A DNA stretch of 64,000 nt, taken from contig NZ_CP032704.1 of NCBI RefSeq assembly GCF_007833795.1, positions 1 through 64,000 on the forward strand. Reading direction: 5' to 3'. Both the position numbers and the translations under genes were made by a program. How positions within the stretch are numbered: the first letter of the stretch is position 1; each line of letters starts with the position of its first letter. Below are positions 61,742 to 64,000 of this stretch, piece by piece. The notes under the pieces were generated by a model. The model saw only the letters and a list, made by a program, of their open reading frames with translations. It was not told where the DNA came from and ran no database searches. This DNA comes from Candidatus Pantoea soli (GTDB taxonomy: Bacteria > Pseudomonadota > Gammaproteobacteria > Enterobacterales > Enterobacteriaceae).

Positions 61742-62721
61742 CGGACAAAATCTACCGTTCAGTGATCCACATGGGCTCAATGATGGCCGGTTATTTCAGG
61801 TATCGGGACGTGTTTCAGATTTACCCCGGACCGGTAAACAACCAGAGCGAACACGGTCAGCCGGTCATTATTGAGTACAATGAACGTTACCGGCTGCCGC
61901 CGAAGGACGGGGAAGAAGAAAGGATCAATATTTTCGGTGAGGGCTACGGGCATCTCGATTTGCTGCAGGAGATTACAGCCTTGTTACAGCTTATCACCAG
62001 CTGCCTCACCTGGGTTCCATCAGACGGTATGAGCGTCCGCCCGGGCCCGCAGAAACGGATTGAGGCGTTCAGCACACCGGATTCGCGTTATCCCTTGCGC
62101 TTCAGTGAGGCCCGAATCTTGAACAGGATGAATGCAGGTCCGGAATTTGTGTCCCTGCAGAGCCAGGCTGTGGCTTTACTGGACAGCTACTTTGGTATGG
62201 ACACGGACACGCGCGAGCGCATCAATGCGTCTCTTTTTCTGCATCAGAAAATGCGCAGGCTGATACTGAATTCTGCCAGCATGGGCTTTGTCGGCCTGAT
62301 ATCCTCCATTGAAAATCTGGTTTTTTTTGAGGGCGAACGCCAGGGTTTTGTGGTTGAGAAGTGCAAAAATTGCGGTCAGCCACGCTACAGCGTTACCCGG
62401 CGCTTCAGGGACTTCATGGAAATTTACTCTGAGGAAAATTTCGTCAGGGAGCATAACGTCCGCGGGTATTACCACACGGAAGAGGAGTTTGTCGGAGAAG
62501 CGGCGCAGGAACTTATCAAGCGCTTTTATGACCAGCGCAGCCTAATATCCCACGCCGGCCAGATACTGGAACTGGATCGCTCTCTGTCTGGATTCTCAAT
62601 GAAGGAAATCCGGCTGTTGAACGAGGTGGAAACCCTGACCCGCATCGCCCTGTTCAGCTACATTCTCAAATTTAACGACCCGGCTAAAGGCTGCAAATCC
62701 GAAACTGATGACCAAAAATAA
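61738..62721 (+). CDS. HEPN-domain protein with CxxC, candidate RNase toxin or defence effector
   Basis: 327 residues. The C-terminal helical domain carries RX4H (R267-SLIS-H272), the active-site motif of HEPN ribonucleases. C209-K-N-C212 in VEKCKNCGQPRYS could bind zinc if paired with other ligands. The N-terminal 130 residues are mixed with no motif. The layout recalls Apea/ApeA-like HEPN proteins, but I cannot confirm the family. Its partner upstream has a RelB-like head. Likely an RNase held inactive until a trigger. Confidence 0.65.
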   Translation: MTDKIYRSVIHMGSMMAGYFRYRDVFQIYPGPVNNQSEHGQPVIIEYNERYRLPPKDGEEERINIFGEGYGHLDLLQEITALLQLITSCLTWVPSDGMSVRPGPQKRIEAFSTPDSRYPLRFSEARILNRMNAGPEFVSLQSQAVALLDSYFGMDTDTRERINASLFLHQKMRRLILNSASMGFVGLISSIENLVFFEGERQGFVVEKCKNCGQPRYSVTRRFRDFMEIYSEENFVREHNVRGYYHTEEEFVGEAAQELIKRFYDQRSLISHAGQILELDRSLSGFSMKEIRLLNEVETLTRIALFSYILKFNDPAKGCKSETDDQK

Positions 62722-62733
62722 GTGGGAAACAAG

Positions 62734-62963
62734 ATGGCTGAAGTCAGGTATGAATCATCACTTAAGCAAACCATTCTGGAAGTGAACAACCCGGAGGTCG
62801 CTGTGTGATATTGAGCATGCGCTGCTGGACTACTGTGACCAAGCCCCGGATACGGCGCTGGCGCTCCACCGTTCTCTTTATGTCCGAAGAGGCTTTTCAG
62901 GCAATGACCGATGAACTGCGCAGGGCCATGCGGATAAAGCCTTTTGACTGGCCGCTTTTCTGA
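62734..62963 (+). pseudogene. Decayed ORF after the HEPN gene
   Basis: Three overlapping fragments in successive frames look like one frameshifted gene: MAEVRYESSLKQTILEVNN (62734-62808), then EHALLDYCDQAPDTALALHR (about 62813-62880), then MSEEAFQAMTDELRRAMRIK to a stop at 62963. None has a good ribosome site. The origin is unknown. Confidence 0.4.
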
Positions 62964-62976
62964 GAGCCCAGAACGA

Positions 62977-63004
62977 GAAAAGCCATCCCGAGGGATGGCT
63001 TTTC
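62977..63004 (+). terminator. Terminator closing the HEPN operon
   Basis: AGCCATCC-CGAG-GGATGGCT with an A-run before and TTT after. It separates the decayed ORF from the Abi-family gene. Confidence 0.75.
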
Positions 63005-63117
63005 CGATACTAACTTAAACGCACGGGTCCGAAGAAGTCCGCGCCTTGATGGTGCTAAATTTACTCCCGTCTGACGAAAGCGTCAACCTTATCTCTTTAA
63101 AGCGTCGCGGAGGCGGC

Positions 63118-64000
63118 ATGCAACTTGAAGACTACATTTCAAAAGAGCGCCTGAAAATTTACACGGACGTACTCAAGCTGAAGCCTGAAGAGGCGCTCGG
63201 CGGCTACAACTGGAACAAGGCGCTCTCGGCGGCCATGCAGCCGCTGATGCACTGCCTGGAAGTGACGCTGCGCAACGCTATTGACTTTGCCATCCGCAAT
63301 AACCCGCCGCCGGGCGCGGCCGGGCAGTGGCGGACTGATGCATACTGGATCTATGATCTGCCGCGTTATATGGGTGATAAAACCTACACCCGCCAGGGCA
63401 AAAGATTTAAAACGGACAGGCAGGGAAAACCCCGAACGTTTCCGGACGGCAGGCCGATGTATCACTTTACCGCCTGGGAAGAGGACTGCGTGCGCAGGGT
63501 GTCAAAGCGCATCAAAGATGCCGGTAAGGACCTTACGCCCGAACGTGTTATATCCGGGCTCGATTTCGGATTCTGGACTAATCTGCTCACGGCGGAGTAC
63601 GAGGAACCGAGAAACCTCTCGCTGTTGTGGCCGCACCTGACAGCAGACGTGTTCCCAGCACGACCAGCGGGGATCCGCCGGCATCATATTGAAGACAAGT
63701 TCACCCGCATTCGCGATCTTCGCAACCGGCTGGCACACCATGAGGCCGTGTGGAAGTTTCAGGAGCTGGGCGTAAACGGTAAGCCCGACTATGGTAGCCC
63801 CGTCTATGGGCTGAACGCTTCGCTGCAGCTGCTACGCCGGGCGTGGTACGACGTGCTGGAGGCCCTTCATTGGATAAGCCCGGCGCGTCACGCCACCTTT
63901 ATGTCGGAAGGTCATCACGTGCGGTTTGAAACGCTGGCCACGCGTGAGGGACTGCAATGTTACACAGAGCGTGACAACGTTACGCTTACCCTGAACGTCA
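63118..64000 (+). CDS. Abi-family HEPN protein (3' end beyond window)
   Basis: The frame is open from ATG 63118 (GGAGG four bases upstream) to the last base, giving at least 294 residues. It matches the Abi_2/AbiD-F pattern: an N-terminal ERLKIYTDVLKLKPEEALGG, then YNWNKALSAAMQPLMHCLEV, the central GFWTNLL, and IRDLRNRLAHHEAVW, where R202 and H207 form RX4H. Such proteins abort phage infection or act as RNase toxins. It follows the other HEPN gene and a terminator, so it is a separate unit in the defence cluster. Confidence 0.8.
   Translation, partial: MQLEDYISKERLKIYTDVLKLKPEEALGGYNWNKALSAAMQPLMHCLEVTLRNAIDFAIRNNPPPGAAGQWRTDAYWIYDLPRYMGDKTYTRQGKRFKTDRQGKPRTFPDGRPMYHFTAWEEDCVRRVSKRIKDAGKDLTPERVISGLDFGFWTNLLTAEYEEPRNLSLLWPHLTADVFPARPAGIRRHHIEDKFTRIRDLRNRLAHHEAVWKFQELGVNGKPDYGSPVYGLNASLQLLRRAWYDVLEALHWISPARHATFMSEGHHVRFETLATREGLQCYTERDNVTLTLNV

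Noticed and set aside
1..64000. CRISPR arrays, tRNA and rRNA genes, replication and partition genes
   Set aside because: None seen. The repeats present are too few and too long for CRISPR, and no RepA/RepE, iteron or ParA/ParB-like sequence was recognised, so the replicon must be outside the window.

Overview
The window reads as a large piece of an F-type conjugative plasmid from a member of the Enterobacterales. Three things point to this: a complete F-like transfer operon from a TraM-like gene to TraI with cognate lengths and motifs; an oriT whose nic-proximal hairpin matches the F arrangement; and the end of an IS1 copy at base 1. No replication or partition genes were seen, so the replicon lies outside. 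The backbone is GC-rich. Several AT-rich inserts stand out. The exact host genus cannot be decided from this sequence.

Layout. (1) 1-12.05 kb is a chromosome-like cargo segment: a LysE-type exporter, an NTF2/SnoaL-like protein, an exported alpha/beta hydrolase, a membrane AraC-type regulator, a Bcr/CflA-type MFS pump, and a TetR-regulated RND tripartite pump (adaptor, permease, outer-membrane factor). It is bounded by two near-identical direct repeats (1006-1175 and 12043-12211). (2) 12.05-26.6 kb is the leading region, the part that enters the recipient first if the nic I propose is right. Nearly all genes here read on + toward oriT. It holds five copies of a GC-rich, hairpin-forming core, each about 120-126 bp. 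Three copies continue into long 5' leaders ahead of genes whose first codons are also conserved: a DNA methyltransferase-like protein, a DUF1419-like protein and an uncharacterised protein. The copies resemble, by position and structure, the single-stranded promoters (Frpo/ssi) of the F leading region. (3) Between two of these repeats sits a 5-kb AT-rich island. It has its own promoter, a 22-residue cationic peptide gene, an intra-operon terminator, a TPR protein, an MFS exporter and an S9-family serine peptidase. No known RiPP modifying enzyme is present, and I regard this as the best candidate for an undescribed peptide system.

(4) 26.1-56.3 kb is the transfer region: a lytic transglycosylase (gene X/P19 type), oriT, clustered GGTTACC sites, a traM-like gene, a divergent gene with five predicted HTH motifs where traJ would be, and then traA-L-E-K-B-(unknown)-V-C-(26-residue ORF)-trbI-W-U with a DsbA-like gene inserted before traU, trbC, traN-F-trbB-H-G, a TraS-like protein, an unknown, traD, traI and an unknown membrane protein. 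I find no traJ, traY, traQ, traX, traT or finO. TraG has an AT-rich patch at residues about 614-696, where cognate exclusion specificity maps in F.

(5) 56.5-64 kb is a stability and defence cluster: a tyrosine recombinase of the dimer-resolution type; two hypotheticals; a VagC/VagD (VapBC) toxin-antitoxin pair with a palindromic operator array; an Mrr-like nuclease; an operon of a RelB/DinJ-headed protein, a 28-residue ORF and a HEPN protein (RX4H plus CxxC); a decayed ORF; and an Abi-family HEPN protein running off the window end.

The genes fit one plasmid life cycle: mating, establishment in the recipient, maintenance, defence, and accessory efflux and peptide cargo. Roles are inferred from sequence only.
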